Below the pieces are notes generated by a model, which was not told where the DNA came from, did no database searches, and was given only the letters and a program-made list of their open reading frames with translations. Made by a program: the position numbers and the translations under genes. 64,000 nucleotides of DNA from positions 46,523,929-46,587,928 of the forward strand of contig NC_069130.1 in assembly GCF_026914265.1 (NCBI RefSeq), in the 5' to 3' direction. The stretch is from Mya arenaria. Taxonomy: Eukaryota; Mollusca; Bivalvia; Myida; Myidae. Positions 1 through 11,287 of this stretch are shown piece by piece (the first letter of the stretch is position 1; every line of letters starts with the position of its first letter).

Positions 1-2
1 CA

Positions 3-155
3 TACCGGCATTACCACAGATACGATGACTCCTACAACAAACGACAACACAGAGGTGAAGATGTCAGCTCATGTGACAGTGACAGGAATAGCCCATGGTA
101 CTCTGACGGAGACGATTACCACGATACTGATGAGTGGGACCCATCGAGGGACTAA
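3..155 (+). pseudogene. LINE ORF1 C-terminal remnant
   Basis: An open frame enters from the window edge and ends at a TAA at 153-155. Its translation is hydrophilic and rich in Y, D, S and R, ending in DEWDPSRD. It lies about 105 bp before the ORF2 endonuclease start of a LINE on the same strand, which is the usual ORF1-ORF2 spacing in non-LTR retrotransposons. No zinc knuckle or coiled coil is visible in this short piece. Assignment to ORF1 rests on position, so it is an inference. Confidence 0.45.
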
Positions 156-259
156 TAATTATATTCACTTATAAAATACAAAGATCCAGTCTTACAAGCT
201 ACATTTTACATTGCCATACTCTTCTAGGACTCATTTTGTTATTTTTTTTCATCATATTT

Positions 260-931
260 ATGTCGCTTAATATTTTAGTTTAGAATGTAAGAGGTATTAT
301 GTCATCATCATATTCTCTCTCGAAGTTACTTGATAACGATACGATTGATATCGCTCTTCTTACTGAGCATAAGTTGTTACCTCACTCGGCACATTTTCTG
401 GAAAGCGTTCATCCGAATTATACCTCATATTACACCATTGATGAATCGCTGGGCCACTTTAATGTCTTAAAATGTGATAAGGGAGGTACAGCAATTCTAA
501 TTAAGAACAATATTGTAAAATAAGTAAAATCACAACCATAGATAATGATAGAATATCAGCGGTCGAGATTATTTCCCACCAAAAGGTTCCGACGTATCTG
601 TTCTGCATATAAGTGCCGTCTTGTAGCGACATTGAACTATTTAAGGAGACTCTTAAAGAACAACCATATCCAACTAAGTAGCGAATTAAATAGCATCACG
701 AACAAAAATACCGATGGATGCTCCCCTGATTTTATTAATTCATGGCTTTGCAATGCTTTGAAACAGGCCGCCTCACAACTCCCTGTAAGTAAGTTTAACA
801 GAAAAGCCAAACCGTATTGGACGGTAGAGGTCAGAGCGGCGCATGCGCATGCCCGACGCGCTCGGCACATATGGTTAGTTCAAGGCCATATGATAAATCA
901 ATATAGTTTAAAAAAAAACTCCAAAAATTAG
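260..931 (+). pseudogene. LINE ORF2 remnant: endonuclease start plus linker
   Basis: An ATG at 260 opens a frame reading MSLNILV*NVRGI, the usual start of an apurinic-type LINE endonuclease in which the W of WNVRGI has become TAG (281-283). The frame continues with IALLTEHKL and KGGTAILIKNNI (299-520), the catalytic-E strand and following region of that fold. A frameshift near 523-530 moves the reading to SKITTIDNDRISAVEII. Much of the endonuclease is then missing. From about 640 a different frame gives a linker typical of the endonuclease-to-reverse-transcriptase region, with KPYWTVEVRAAHAHARRAR. No reverse transcriptase follows, so the copy is 3'-truncated. It is a dead plain LINE; the clade is not resolved. 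Confidence 0.75.
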
Positions 932-1741
932 AATCGAGGAAACAGAAAAGTTGTGGATTTCAATGTATTATTACTTTACCATACATTCAAAATGATAAGC
1001 TAGCTTGCGCTGTATAGAAAGTCACCCCGTTGTCCTAACCCTATTCAGCATTTTTGAATGCATAAATTAATCATGTTTGTCATTCTTGTTTGTAGTGTGC
1101 TTTCCCTTATAATTAAGTGTGAGGTTTATATCGTGTAACTGTAACCAAGGCGGTACCCCAACATGTATATTGATTCCGGTATTTGAATGTCTATGGGATC
1201 AGTGTTTGTTGCCTTGCGATGCTATTGACCGTGTGCACAGCTATTTTCCAGGCGGCGATTAAAAATCAAAATCGAATTTAAAATTAAATACCACTTGTTT
1301 GTTAACATTTTGACCCATGGTGGTCAATGTGAGAACCCCGTTGATGCTACGTGATTCCGTATCCTGGATTAGACAGCAGTAAATAACCGAATAATCAAAT
1401 AACTTGAATCCCATAAATCGATTTTTCACTGGATTGGATCAGTTGTGCAAACGGCAAAATGTGGCTCTCGTTGAGTGGTGGTTTGCTTTGGAAATCAGGC
1501 CTTCAAAGGGACTTGCTAATGGTTTGTAAAATGCATTTTGTATGGAAAAAATATAACAAAAAAGGGGTGGCAAATCATTGGAAGTGTCAAAACTCAAAAG
1601 ACAATAACACACTGCTTGCTTTGTTTCTCCCTATTGTATTCATTGTTATTTTCAAGCTTGGTCGGGTTTTCCGTTGTTTTTGTAGAAGCAAAAATTCCAA
1701 TCTTATACGCCATGTACGATAGTAGTACATCCAGCCTGTGG
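932..1741. other. AT-rich intergenic stretch
   Basis: No ORF with family features, splice pattern or RNA gene was seen. Short open frames around 1459-1722 are low in complexity and have no conserved motif. Confidence 0.5.
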
Positions 1742-1881
1742 TGGTATTCAATATTCGACTAAAGTCAATCTTATGGCCATACATCATAAACTTCATTTAC
1801 TCTACAAGTCAGTTATAAATAACAAGTAACCCGATCAGCTACATCGTTCTTAGATCCAATTAAGACCAATAGTGAATACCA
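1742..1881. mobile_element. small terminal-inverted-repeat element (GGTATTC ends)
   Basis: The left end reads GGTATTCAATATTCGAC. The right end, about 140 bp on, reads CCAATAGTGAATACC, an imperfect inverted match. The right-end motif (CTTAGATCCAAT then GAATACC) recurs near 11637, 18570, 26066, 38195, 45137 and 50797, so it is a dispersed repeat of this genome. No coding capacity. Confidence 0.45.
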
Positions 1882-1904
1882 GTCCTTACCCTCGGTCCGG
1901 ACCG

Positions 1905-2187
1905 CAAAATCCATGGAAACCAGTTAAATAAGACTGCTGACAGAAAAATAGATTGCAGATTTTTAAATTTAAATTCAAAAATTGATGTTTTATGCATTAT
2001 CCTTAAACCGTTAGTAACGGTTTAGGCCATAAAACAATAATTTTCGAGCGGAAATATGAAAATCTACGATCTGATTTTTTGTCAGCAATCTTAAATCATT
2101 GGTTTGCAGATATTAACGCAAAAATTTGCTCTTTCAAAGACAAAAATAGTTGTCAAAATGGTAAATCTGTGAGAGTGCAGCTTTAAG
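1905..2187. mobile_element. MITE family A, copy 1 (left end lost)
   Basis: Shares a long block with the copies at 7309, 25531 and 44605: ATCCATGGAAACCAGT, GACTGCTGACA, TGATGTTTTATGCATT, and the right terminus ATCTGTGAGAGTGCAGC. The interior is roughly palindromic (AAGACTGCTGACA near the left, TGTCAGCAATCTTA near the right). The left terminal CTCTCACAG repeat is absent. Confidence 0.8.
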
Positions 2188-2734
2188 CATAATACCTCGA
2201 TCTGACTGCAGATTCAAAACAAATCTCAAAATTAAGTATAATGGAGACATCTTGAAAATCCTACATAACAGTGTCAATAAACTTTTGAATCACAGCTCTA
2301 TCAATTATCGGCATGCCTAGGGTATCAAAAGCCTTCTGTACATCGATGAATATCCAACACATATATTTAAATGTATAATATTTTGATTTGATTTTAAACA
2401 ATTACCCTATTTTGTGTATACTAATAGTGCCAAAAACACACATAAAAAAACGAAAAATGTAAAGATCCTTTTGCCTCATGTTTTATGTTGTTGAGTTATA
2501 CAAATCTATGAACCATTATTCCTTTCAAATGGCTGTACTGTATTTAAACAAACTCCTTTAAAGTTTAAGGTACTTGCTGAAATGAAAATACGATTTTGTT
2601 GAATAAAAACTTAAATTTAAAAAAGAATACTTAAAATATCTAATACTTAAACATTCGTTAAGTCACTAAACATTGAAAAACGTCAACTCGTTGTGTCGAC
2701 ATAAGGAATATTTTAATGAAATAAAGCATCAAAA
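2188..2734. other. AT-rich intergenic stretch
   Basis: No gene-like signal seen. It holds short AT-rich runs only. Confidence 0.4.
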
Positions 2735-3046
2735 ACATCAGAAACTAGCCAGCTTTATTTGAAGACAATATTATAAAATAATGATTATTTCGAAGAATGT
2801 GAAGCTAAAAAAAGATAATTATAGAGCTGTAAAAATATTTTTTTTTATCGTTTTCGTCAGAACAAGAGATATTTAAAATGGCTTTTGTTACTTCTTCCAG
2901 TGGAACAGTTTAGTCAATTCATATATGGTTCGGGTTTATAATAGAACCTAGCTATTCAACCAAAGCGACTACGGCTGCTGAAAGGTGGGGGGGGGGTCTG
3001 GCGGAACTCCAGCACGAGCAGATTACAAGTGTGACATTTTGGACAA
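2735..3046. repeat. direct repeat copy 1, downstream of the propeptide gene
   Basis: Shares GAAACTAGCCAGCTTTATTT, then CCTAGCTATTCAACCAAAG and GGCGGAACTCCAGCACGAG, with 4311-4557 in the same orientation. A segment of about 75 bp near 2855-2930 is present only in this copy. On the minus strand the block carries an AATAAA (2756-2761), so it may serve as the 3' end of the gene at 3283-4009. Confidence 0.75.
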
Positions 3047-3282
3047 AGCAGTTGAAACTTTTTACATTTTTTTAACTGACAATGCCATCTGAGCGTATAC
3101 ATGATATACTTATAATCATAAAACAGTTTATGAACTTAAATTAGTTCCGTTGATGACATAATGAAATATATCATAAATAAGTTGAGTCTTAAAATGTACA
3201 TTTCTACAGAAATATCCATACCTTTTGGAAAACACACAGGCTAATGTCAAACAAGCAAACCAAGAGGAATACATTCAGAATA

Positions 3283-4009
3283 TCACGTAATCATCTTTTT
3301 ATTTTTGAAGCTATCATCATCTCTCTTACGACGCCCAAAAACATGTGCAATGTAAGAATCGTCCACAATTTCTTCATCATTCGGATCCACTTCTGTAGGA
3401 TGGTCTTCTGACAAAACTTGACTTCGCTTTGCGTAAAATCTGGACGGCACGAAGGGCGATACAAAAGACAAGCTTTTAATCGGTTTAGGTCTAGTTCTGA
3501 GCGGTTGCAAAGTTGCATATTCTACGGTAGCAGATGGTTCCTCCGTTTCAAACATCCTAGACGCTGCTTCGGGTAATAGAATGCTGTTGACGTCCAACGG
3601 TATTGTCCTTTTGCGCAAATATGAACCATCTTCATATGTTGGTTTGTGACTTTGTAAGATGAAGTATGGATTATCTTCATTTGCATTGATCTGATCAGGA
3701 GTAAAATCTCTCTCTTGAAATTCAGGTGGTTGTATTTTACTATGAAGAAAATCGTCAATGTAAGTTTTCCTTTGGAGTGGGATGAGTCTGATCTTGCCGT
3801 TAACATATTTTGGTAAAATAAACACTTGTGTGACTATAATTACACATGCAAGAAGACGATTCCCGTCAGAAACCTGTAAAAAGAGTTAAACAAATACATT
3901 TAATACATTTAACATAAAAATAAGTTAGTTTTGATTATAAATTGAGAATATCTACCGGCCAATTTTATATACATACCATCTTTTTTTTATTAAAATGTGA
4001 CTTGTACAT
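3283..4009 (-). CDS. predicted secreted prepropeptide with dibasic sites (novel)
   Basis: Two exons on the minus strand. Exon 1 ends at 3977 in AAGATG followed by the donor GTATGT. Exon 2 starts at 3873 after an excellent acceptor (CTCTTTTTACAG) and ends at the stop at 3283. The intron is 103 bp and the phases agree. Start is either the ATG at 3979 (ideal AAGATGG context, the last codon of exon 1; 197 aa) or an in-frame ATG at 4009 (207 aa). Residues 8-21 (197-aa numbering) are LLACVIIVTQVFIL, a signal-peptide core. There are possible convertase sites at RKR 88-90, KR 150-151 and RRKR 182-185. The last is preceded by G181, giving HVF-Gly-Arg-Arg, the classic signal for an amidated peptide ending HVF-NH2. 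A 29-residue acidic peptide lies between KR151 and G181. I do not recognise the family. It could instead be an ordinary secreted or type II membrane protein. A direct repeat lies on each side. Confidence 0.6.
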
Positions 4010-4310
4010 GTTCCTTTCTATTTTAAATAGCACAACTTTTCCTGAAGGAATATTATGAATGTTTAAATGAACTTAAGAAGGCAATTTGAGCATATGCAAA
4101 GTTCAAAGCTAAATAACAATAAACGTACCATATTTCATGAAATCCTTAGGCTGCGAAATACGTTTTTAAAATAAACCGTTTCAATTTATAGATGTTATGG
4201 GTTGATAAAGAAAATATTAGTTAACTAATATGTCAGGATCTTGCTTTTTAATCCCAATGAAGTTTTAATATCGGTTGTATTGAGTAACCGTTAAGCAATT
4301 TGTTTTAATA
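4010..4310. other. AT-rich upstream flank of the propeptide gene
   Basis: Holds the likely 5' UTR or promoter of the minus-strand gene. The open frame extends upstream of 4009 without a stop to a possible acceptor (CCTTCAG, near 4044), so another coding exon further up cannot be excluded. No TATA or other clear element was identified. Confidence 0.35.
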
Positions 4311-4557
4311 ACTGAAACTAGCCAGCTTTATTTGAAGACAATATTATAAAATAATGATTATTGCGAGGAACGCGAAGCTAAAAAAAAAAAAAATTGAACT
4401 TTAAAATTGTTTTTTAATTGTTTTCGAACAGTAGAACCGTTCAGCGGGTTTATAACAGGACCTAGCTATTCAACCAAAGCGACTACACGAGCTGGGAGGG
4501 GGGTGGGGTGGCGGAACTCCAGCACGAGAACATTACAAGTATGACATTCTGGACAAA
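4311..4557. repeat. direct repeat copy 2, upstream of the propeptide gene
   Basis: Second copy of the 2735-3046 block in the same orientation, about 1.57 kb away. The propeptide gene lies exactly between the two. Sequence beyond the block (4560-4800) does not match the flank of copy 1. Confidence 0.75.
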
Positions 4558-4980
4558 CAATAAAACATCCTCATGGTTAAAAACAAACAGTAGTAATATA
4601 TGTCATGTGTTCGGATAGAAAATTTCCAAATGACGTCATGGTGCGCAGTAATTTTTATTCACTGCATATGTCAAGAAGTTTTTGAAATATAACGTCTTTT
4701 CAGGGCTATTTTGTTTTGTTTGAAGCTATATCTTTGTAAAGTTGATGTTTATGGAAATCATCTATATCATAACTATGCGTTTATAAAGTGTTTAATAAAG
4801 AAATATCAAACATTGCGTCACAGAGCGTGACTCATCTAGCATGGCAAACCAGTTTTCCAGCACGGCTGCATGGATTCGCCGGGTGAGTATTTCCGGTGTG
4901 CTATAAAAAGGATGCCAGAACACGCATGCCAGGAAACTAAGACAATCATTGCAGAAAGCAAACAAATGAGATACCATACT

Positions 4981-5466
4981 CCGTGTGTGTATACCACGTG
5001 ATAAATTACGTCATAAATGATACGTCGTAAGGCAATATTTTGATTAAAATAAAGACTTAAATCAAAGATAACTTTTCCTTTACAGCACCATTTTAAATGA
5101 AACAACGGGCAGTCTATGCCGCTTAAAGAGCCCTACATTTGTTTTATTACCGAAATTTGATTAAGTCATCAGTTTCATCAAACACTTCGACACACCTGTT
5201 TCCAAAATAATGTTTTGACAGTGCTCCGTCAGACGGCCGTATTGTGAAAAGGTTTGTCGAAGTGTTTTAAGAAACTAAAACTCTCAATCGAACTTTGGTA
5301 AAAGACCCAAGGCGGGGCTTTGTAAGCGGCGTAGCCTGTACTATGTTTCATTTGAAATGGTGAAGAAAAAGGAAAGTTATCTTTGATTTAATTTTTTATT
5401 TTGATCCAAATATTACCTTCCGACGTAGCATTTATGACGTAATTTATCACGTGGTATTCACACACT
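4981..5466. mobile_element. fold-back element, about 0.49 kb
   Basis: Two arms of about 220 bp are inverted copies with many mismatches. The left arm reads TATACCACGTGATAAATTACG, then ATCAAAGATAACTTTTCC. The right arm is the reverse complement, ending CGTAATTTATCACGTGGTA. A short loop is near 5205-5240. Arm divergence suggests age. No coding capacity. Confidence 0.75.
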
Positions 5467-5995
5467 GATACTTATGGCTAAAAATAAATCAAGAAAAACA
5501 AAATGGAGAGTACAGGAAAGGGAATACAACCAGTTTTTGAAGCTGAGTATTTTTCATTTAATAGGGGATTCTGCCAACGACAATAATACGAAATACTAAG
5601 AGATAAAACAAAGTCACGCAGAGAATTAAAACTTAAACCTGTAAATAATTAAGAGCCTATTTTGTTAACAGGGACAATTTGTTATACCAGATTATATAAC
5701 AGTACACCTGTAAATGATTTAGAGAAGTGTTGATGAGAAAACACACGATCTAGGAGGAGGAATGATGACGCACATTTGTTCCTACTTAAGGACTTTGAGA
5801 CATAGCAAAATGTATATGAAAAACTATAGAAAAAAGCACAGTAGTCGAAGAGTTAAACATAAAACCCGGTTTAATGGCACGCTAAAGACATATAAGACAA
5901 AAACAAACAATCACAAACCAGATACATGGAACAACGGCACAAAACTCCACAAACAACACATTACATACACACTATATAAAAAACTATGGGTTTTA
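5467..5995. other. intergenic stretch without a supported gene
   Basis: A lysine- and threonine-rich 83-codon open frame at 5762-6013 is low in complexity and runs into the next element. I do not support it as a gene. Confidence 0.4.
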
Positions 5996-6320
5996 TGCAC
6001 CAATCAATTGTAACCACGGCCCCTCACCCCCCCCCCCCCAGGTCCGGGGGTATACTGGGGATAGCCGGGGAAATGGGCCGTGTTTTTATCTTCTAGGTGG
6101 CCCGGCAGTGCCGGGTCAATGCGGTGGTTTTGTCTTAGCAAGAAAATAGCGGGAAATGGGCCTAACCTAGGGTCCCTGGGATGCGGGGGCATTTGGCGGA
6201 GTTTTTACCATCTGTTCGTCCCCGCAGAGCAGGGATTTTACCCGGGGTTGGCTGGACCGAAAGTCAAAGTCCCCGCTATTCCCTGGACCTGGGGGGCCGT
6301 GGTTACAATTGACTGGTGCA
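5996..6320. mobile_element. GC-rich MITE with TGCACC ends
   Basis: Terminal inverted repeats of about 26 bp: left TGCACCAATCAATTGTAACC, right GGTTACAATTGACTGGTGCA. A second inverted pair lies inside (GGTCCGGGGGTATACTGGGG near 6041 against CCCTGGACC near 6286). Much more GC-rich than its surroundings. No transposase; no clear target duplication. Confidence 0.8.
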
Positions 6321-6384
6321 TTCTCAAGGATTAATAGACACCGCCTGTGAACGGTCAGTAAAATGTAAATTTACTGATGTAAGT

Positions 6385-7000
6385 TAGCGGCCTAGCGGCC
6401 TAGCGGCCTAGCGGCGTGAAGTTAGTGGCCTAGCGGTGTGAAGTTAGTGGCCTAGCGGCCTAGCGGTGTGAAGTTAGTGGCCTATCGGCCTAGCGGTGTG
6501 AAGTTAGTGGCCTAGCGGCCTATCGGTGTGAAGTTAGTGGCCTAGCGGCCTAGCGGTGTGAAGTTAGTGGCCTAGCGGCCTAGCGGTGTGAAGTTAGTGG
6601 CCTAGCGGCCTAGCGGTGTGAAGTTAGTGGCCTAGCGGCCTAGCGGCCTAGCGGTGTGAAGTTAGTGGCCTAGCGACCTTGCGGTGTGAAGTTAGTGGTC
6701 TAGCGGCCTAGCGGTGTGAAGTTAGTGGCCTAGCGGCCTAGCGGCCTAGCGGCCTAGCGATGTGAAGTTAGTGGCCTAGCGGCCTAGCGGTGTGAAGTTA
6801 GTGGCCTAGCGGTGTGAAGTTAGTGGCCTAGCGGTGTGAAGTTAGTGGCCTAGCGGCCTAGCGGTGTGAAGTTAGTGGCCTAGCGGCCTAGCGGTGTGAA
6901 GTTAGTGGCCTAGCGGTGTGAAGTTAGTGGCCTAGCGGCCTAACGGCGTGAAGTTAGTGGCCTTGCGGCCTAGCGGTGTGAAGTTAGCGGCCTAGCGGCC
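6385..7000. repeat. composite 22/30-bp tandem array
   Basis: About 20 head-to-tail copies of GTGAAGTTAGTGGCCTAGCG in which an 8-bp subunit (CCTAGCGG) occurs one, two, three or four times. Monomers are therefore mostly 22 or 30 bp. Strongly GC-rich within AT-rich DNA. Confidence 0.9.
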
Positions 7001-7308
7001 TTTTTTTCCTATTTCAAAGCAATTGTATATGGGTTTTTTTAAAAACAATGCTTAATCAAAGTTTCTTATTCATATATTAACATAGCGGCCATAAATTGTT
7101 TTCTATTCAAAGCATTTTTATATGCGATTTCTTCTAAAACATTGATAAACTGTTTTAATGCACAAATTATCAATCTGAAGCGATTTTCAACATTTTCTCC
7201 AAAAGTCGTTCAAGAGTTTAGCGGCCTAGCGGCGTGAAGTTAGCGGCTGGCGGCCTAGCGGCCTAAAATGGATCCTATTTCAAAGTATATATACATACAT
7301 TTTCTTCT

Positions 7309-7667
7309 TAAAGCTGCACTCTCACAGATTGAACGTTTTGACAACTTTTGTTGTTTTTTTTTTGTTTTGGAACGAGCCAATTTTTGCGAAAATCCATGGA
7401 AACCAGTTATATAAGACTGCTGACAAAAAATTGGATCGCATATTTTTATATTTAAGTTCAAAAATTGATGTTTTATGCATTTTTCTTAAAACCGTTTAAG
7501 CCATAAAACATTAATTTTCGAACGGAAATATGAAAATCTACGATCTGATTTTTGTCAGCAATCTTATTTCATTGGTTTGCAGATATTTATGCAAAATATT
7601 TCTCTTTCCAAGACCAAAAAATAAAAAAAGTTGCAAAAATGGTATATATGTGAAAGTGCGGCTATAA
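7309..7667. mobile_element. MITE family A, copy 2, nested in the GCGGCC element
   Basis: Left terminus GCTGCACTCTCACAGATT; right terminus near 7667 is a degraded GTGAAAGTGCGGC. The interior matches the copies at 1905, 25531 and 44605. Confidence 0.85.
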
Positions 7668-8540
7668 ACTATGATATATTTACTGTTAGGCCGCTGAAGT
7701 GCTTGATCGACTTTTTAGAAAAAGAAGTTGAAAATCGCTTCAGAGTGATAATTTGTGCATACAAACAGTTAATATAGAATTGTTTTAGAAGAAAAGGCAT
7801 GTATACATGCTTTGAAATAGGATCCCGTTTTAGGCCGCTAGGCCGCCAGGCTGCTTACTTTACGCCGCTAGGCCGCTAAGCCGCTGAAGTGCTTCATCGA
7901 CTTATTTGGAAAAAAAAATGAAAATTTCTTAAGAGTGATAATTTGTGCATTAACAGTAAATATATCATTGTTTTAGAAGAACATGCATGTTTACATGCTT
8001 TGAAATAGCTGACTGCTTGATCGACTTTTTTGAAAAAGAAATGCTGATAATCGCTTCAGAGTGATAATTTGTGCATAAAAACAGTTCACATATTATTGTT
8101 TTAGAAGAAAAGGCATGTATACATGCTTTGAAAGTGGATACCATTTTAGGCCGCTAGGCCGCCAGGCCGCTAACTTTACGTTGCTAGGCCGCTAGGCCGC
8201 TGAAGTACTTGAACGACTTTTGGGATAAAATGTTGAAAATCGCTTTAGATTGATGTTTGGGCATTAAAACAGTTGATTTAGCATTGTTTTAGAAGAAAAT
8301 GCATATAAAAATGCTCTGGATAGAAAATAATTGATGGCCACTATGTTAATGCATGAATAAAAAACATTGATTTATCTTTGTTTTCCAAAAAAAACGCATG
8401 AACAGTTGCTTTGAAATAGGAAAACAATAGGCCGCTAAGCTGCTAGGCCGCTAGGCCGCCAACTTCACGCCGCTAGGCGGCTAACTTCATGTACATGGGG
8501 CGTGAAGTCAGCGGCCTGGCGGCCTATCGGCCTAAAATTG

Positions 8541-8989
8541 GTTTCTATTTCAAAGCATTTATACATGCGTTTTTTTCTAAAACAATGATAAATTTATGGT
8601 TTCTATTCACAAATCAACATCCTAGCATATTCCCCATGAACTCGACCAAGCTGCTTAAAAAAGATCCATTTCAAAGCAGTTGTTTATGTGTTTTCTCTTC
8701 ACGTACATGATTTATTGCGGGTTTAAACTATTTTGTGTGCGCAACCTCACTCTTATACCAGCAATAAAGTAAATAGGTAAATGTTGTTTTTATCAAAGAT
8801 TGCATTCAGTTCTCATCATGCAGAAACTTATTTGGAGCACATTCAGAATACAATACTTATAAATTGGATGGTTCTGTGAGTTTGAACCTTCGTTTTACTG
8901 GTAGCAACACAATCCTTAAGTGAACTATTTCTTTCCCTATCCGTTTTTAGACGGTAACCACGGTATTTATTGATAACGATATTTTGATG
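8541..8989. other. spacer between the GCGGCC element and unit 0
   Basis: AT-rich. A short frame at 8489-8710 has no family motif. Nothing supported. Confidence 0.35.
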
Positions 8990-9002
8990 TGTATGTCATA
9001 CA

Positions 9003-9545
9003 CGTATGTTGCCTTGGTGCTGTTGTGTGTCTCGCTGTGTGTTTCGTTGAGTGCATGTTGCTATGCTGGCGTTGTGTGTTTTTGGAGTGTACGTTGCCTA
9101 AGTTAACTAATTTTGAGAAAATTTAATAATTATCAAGGGAGGGAACTCTTTCTCAGCGCCGAATGTTTAATTGTCCGCCCTTCTTTATTTTGGCGCCTTT
9201 CTCACTTGTTCTCTAGTTTTAATCCGGTTCGGACGTGTGTGGGGGGGGGGGGGGCGTGCGTGTGTGCGTGCGTGTGTGTGTCGTTGAGTGTATATTGCCT
9301 TGGTGTGTATGCGTGCGTGTGTGTGTGTGGGCGGGGGGTGCGTGTGCGTGTGTGATTGTGTGTGGGTATGTGTCTTGTTGAGTGTATATTGCCTTGGTGT
9401 GTTTGTTTGTCTCGTTGAGTGTATAGTGCATTGATGACGTTGTGTGTCTCGTTGAGTGGCTGTTGCCTTCATGGCGTTGTGGGTCTCGTTGAGTTGATTG
9501 TTGCTGTGTTGGCGTTTTGTGGATCGTTGAGTGTCTATTGCACAA
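9003..9545. repeat. degenerate 37-bp minisatellite (unit 0)
   Basis: Decayed copies of GTGTCTCGTTGAGTGTAT plus TTGCC, interrupted by a GT/GC-rich microsatellite (about 9235-9360). Clean arrays of the same monomer lie at 23379-24290 and 42777-43360. Confidence 0.8.
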
Positions 9546-10958
9546 TGATACCCTTTTCTTTAAACAAACATTTTTTGTTGAATGTTTGACTGGTGGGCTT
9601 TTCAAAGTAATCGCTGATATAGTATATGATATATATTAGAAAGCCATCATACGATGTCCGTCACGTCTGGTATTAATTTTAATACACTCATTAATGTCTT
9701 GAATGTCAATTTAAAGATGTCTACACTTTTATTAAAGTTCCATGATATTAAGTGTTGATTTGTTCAATGTATTCAATAACAATGACAATTTATGGAAAGC
9801 AATGAAGATAAAATTAAATTTCTAGGGAAAATGAAAGTTCAGTTTCGTGGTTATTAGATATTGTATCTTTTTATTAAATGGAAGGAGTGAATGTTAACTC
9901 TTCAAGCACTGAACTTTTACGATTTAAAGAACACTTGGTAGGAAGCATTTCATTGGTGTGTGCGTTTTGATATTGTGATTGGTCTTACTTCGTCGATCTG
10001 TCACACTCACCATTCGACCATTCGTTCCATAAGGCCGTACTCAACTTCTCTTCAGATCCATGTTCCAATACTACGGTATAAACTACAGGGATTTGCCCGG
10101 TATCCAAAAATCTACCAAGGCCATAATATTAACGGCATCATTTCCGAAGTGACGTCAAGTTAGCCTAACGTTTGAGGAGCTCTTTTGGAAAAATACATTT
10201 AACTGCTATTTCATATTCCCTTTATGCACATAATAAAAACACTGGTTTGTTTCAGTGAATTTTGCAATAAATTTCAGTTCGTGAACATCAAACGTAAATA
10301 CTTCATATAATGTACAATATTAATATAGCTTCTGGTTTCAATCGGTGAAATATATAACGATATTACACTGACACAAACAAGTATCCTCTACATAAAGCAT
10401 CCATACCGTTGCGTTATTTCATAATTAACCGTGATACATGTAAAACAACATGAAATTGACGACATATGGCGGATACGTGTCAGTCAACTTATCGATTTTA
10501 ATACTTTCATGTAATGAAACAAGCGCCCATGGATTTTTTATCGTATCTCATAAATGTAAGTCAAAACAAAGCTTTCAATAAAGTGTATTACGACAGCAAA
10601 ATTATAAGCTCAAGAAAAGTCTGAGAAATTTTGACTAACTCGTGCTCCTTCGGTATACACGTTTCTTGAAGTCTACAAACTACATATAGTTGTACCTATA
10701 TCTCACCACTAGCATGATAAACACAACGTCATTGGTCAGGACTGGTCACCCATATTTGTTCATATTGGGTCACTTATTTTAAATGTACCAAAATGTCGAC
10801 TTATTTCCGATTCCGATAAATAAATGACAGGTTTCCCATAAATTAAACAAGAAAAACAGGTTGTCGGCGTGTTGAATACGTTACGAGGATTACCTGATAT
10901 GGTTTCCTTTTGCCCCGTATATCCAATATCGGGTCACCTTATTACCCCGTAACTTTAT

Positions 10959-11131
10959 ATGTGTGTGTATGTGTGTGTGCGTGCGTGCGTGCGTGCGTGC
11001 ATGCGTTGTGTGTGTGCGAGCGTTCGTGCGTGCGTGCGGTGCGTGCGTGCGGTGAGTGCGTGCGGTGCGGTGCGTGCGTTCGTGCGTGCGGTGCGGTGTG
11101 GTGCGGTGCATGCGTGCGTGCGTGCGTGTGA
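10959..11131. repeat. GTGC/GTGT microsatellite
   Basis: A run of alternating purine-pyrimidine GTGCGTGCGTGT units, specific to unit 0. Open frames across it on both strands are artefacts of the repeat. Confidence 0.9.
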
Positions 11132-11287
11132 AGAACCTTTCATTGAGGTTTTGATCCATGTGTTTAAGGTATGGTTCTCATTAGAAGTGATTTTCTTGGT
11201 GATTTTTCTAAACATTTCAAAAAGGAACTCGTATAAAAGGAATATGAATTAGTATTCATGTTATAGCCGATGTATTGAGAGAATGTT

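Larger units (their letters stand above)
6376..8496. mobile_element. GCGGCC fold-back element with satellite-like interior, copy 1
   Basis: The left end carries GTAAGTTAGCGGCCTAGC. The right end carries the inverse GGCGGCTAACTTCATGTACAT. The same motifs end the elements at 36692-37567 and 48971-50169. The interior holds a tandem array (6385-7000), a MITE (7309-7667) and several inverted GGCCGCTAGGCCGCC blocks (7834, 8150, 8431). These are separated by repeated spacers with the motif AGAGTGATAATTTGTGCAT. No coding capacity. A further partial GCGGCC block follows at 8500-8535. Confidence 0.65.

Noticed and set aside
4792-5105. Minus-strand frames of 61 and 89 codons
   Set aside because: One overlaps an arm of the fold-back element. 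Neither has a motif or resembles the propeptide gene.
10890-11252. Arg/Thr/His- and Val/Cys-rich frames
   Set aside because: GTGC/GTGT microsatellite.
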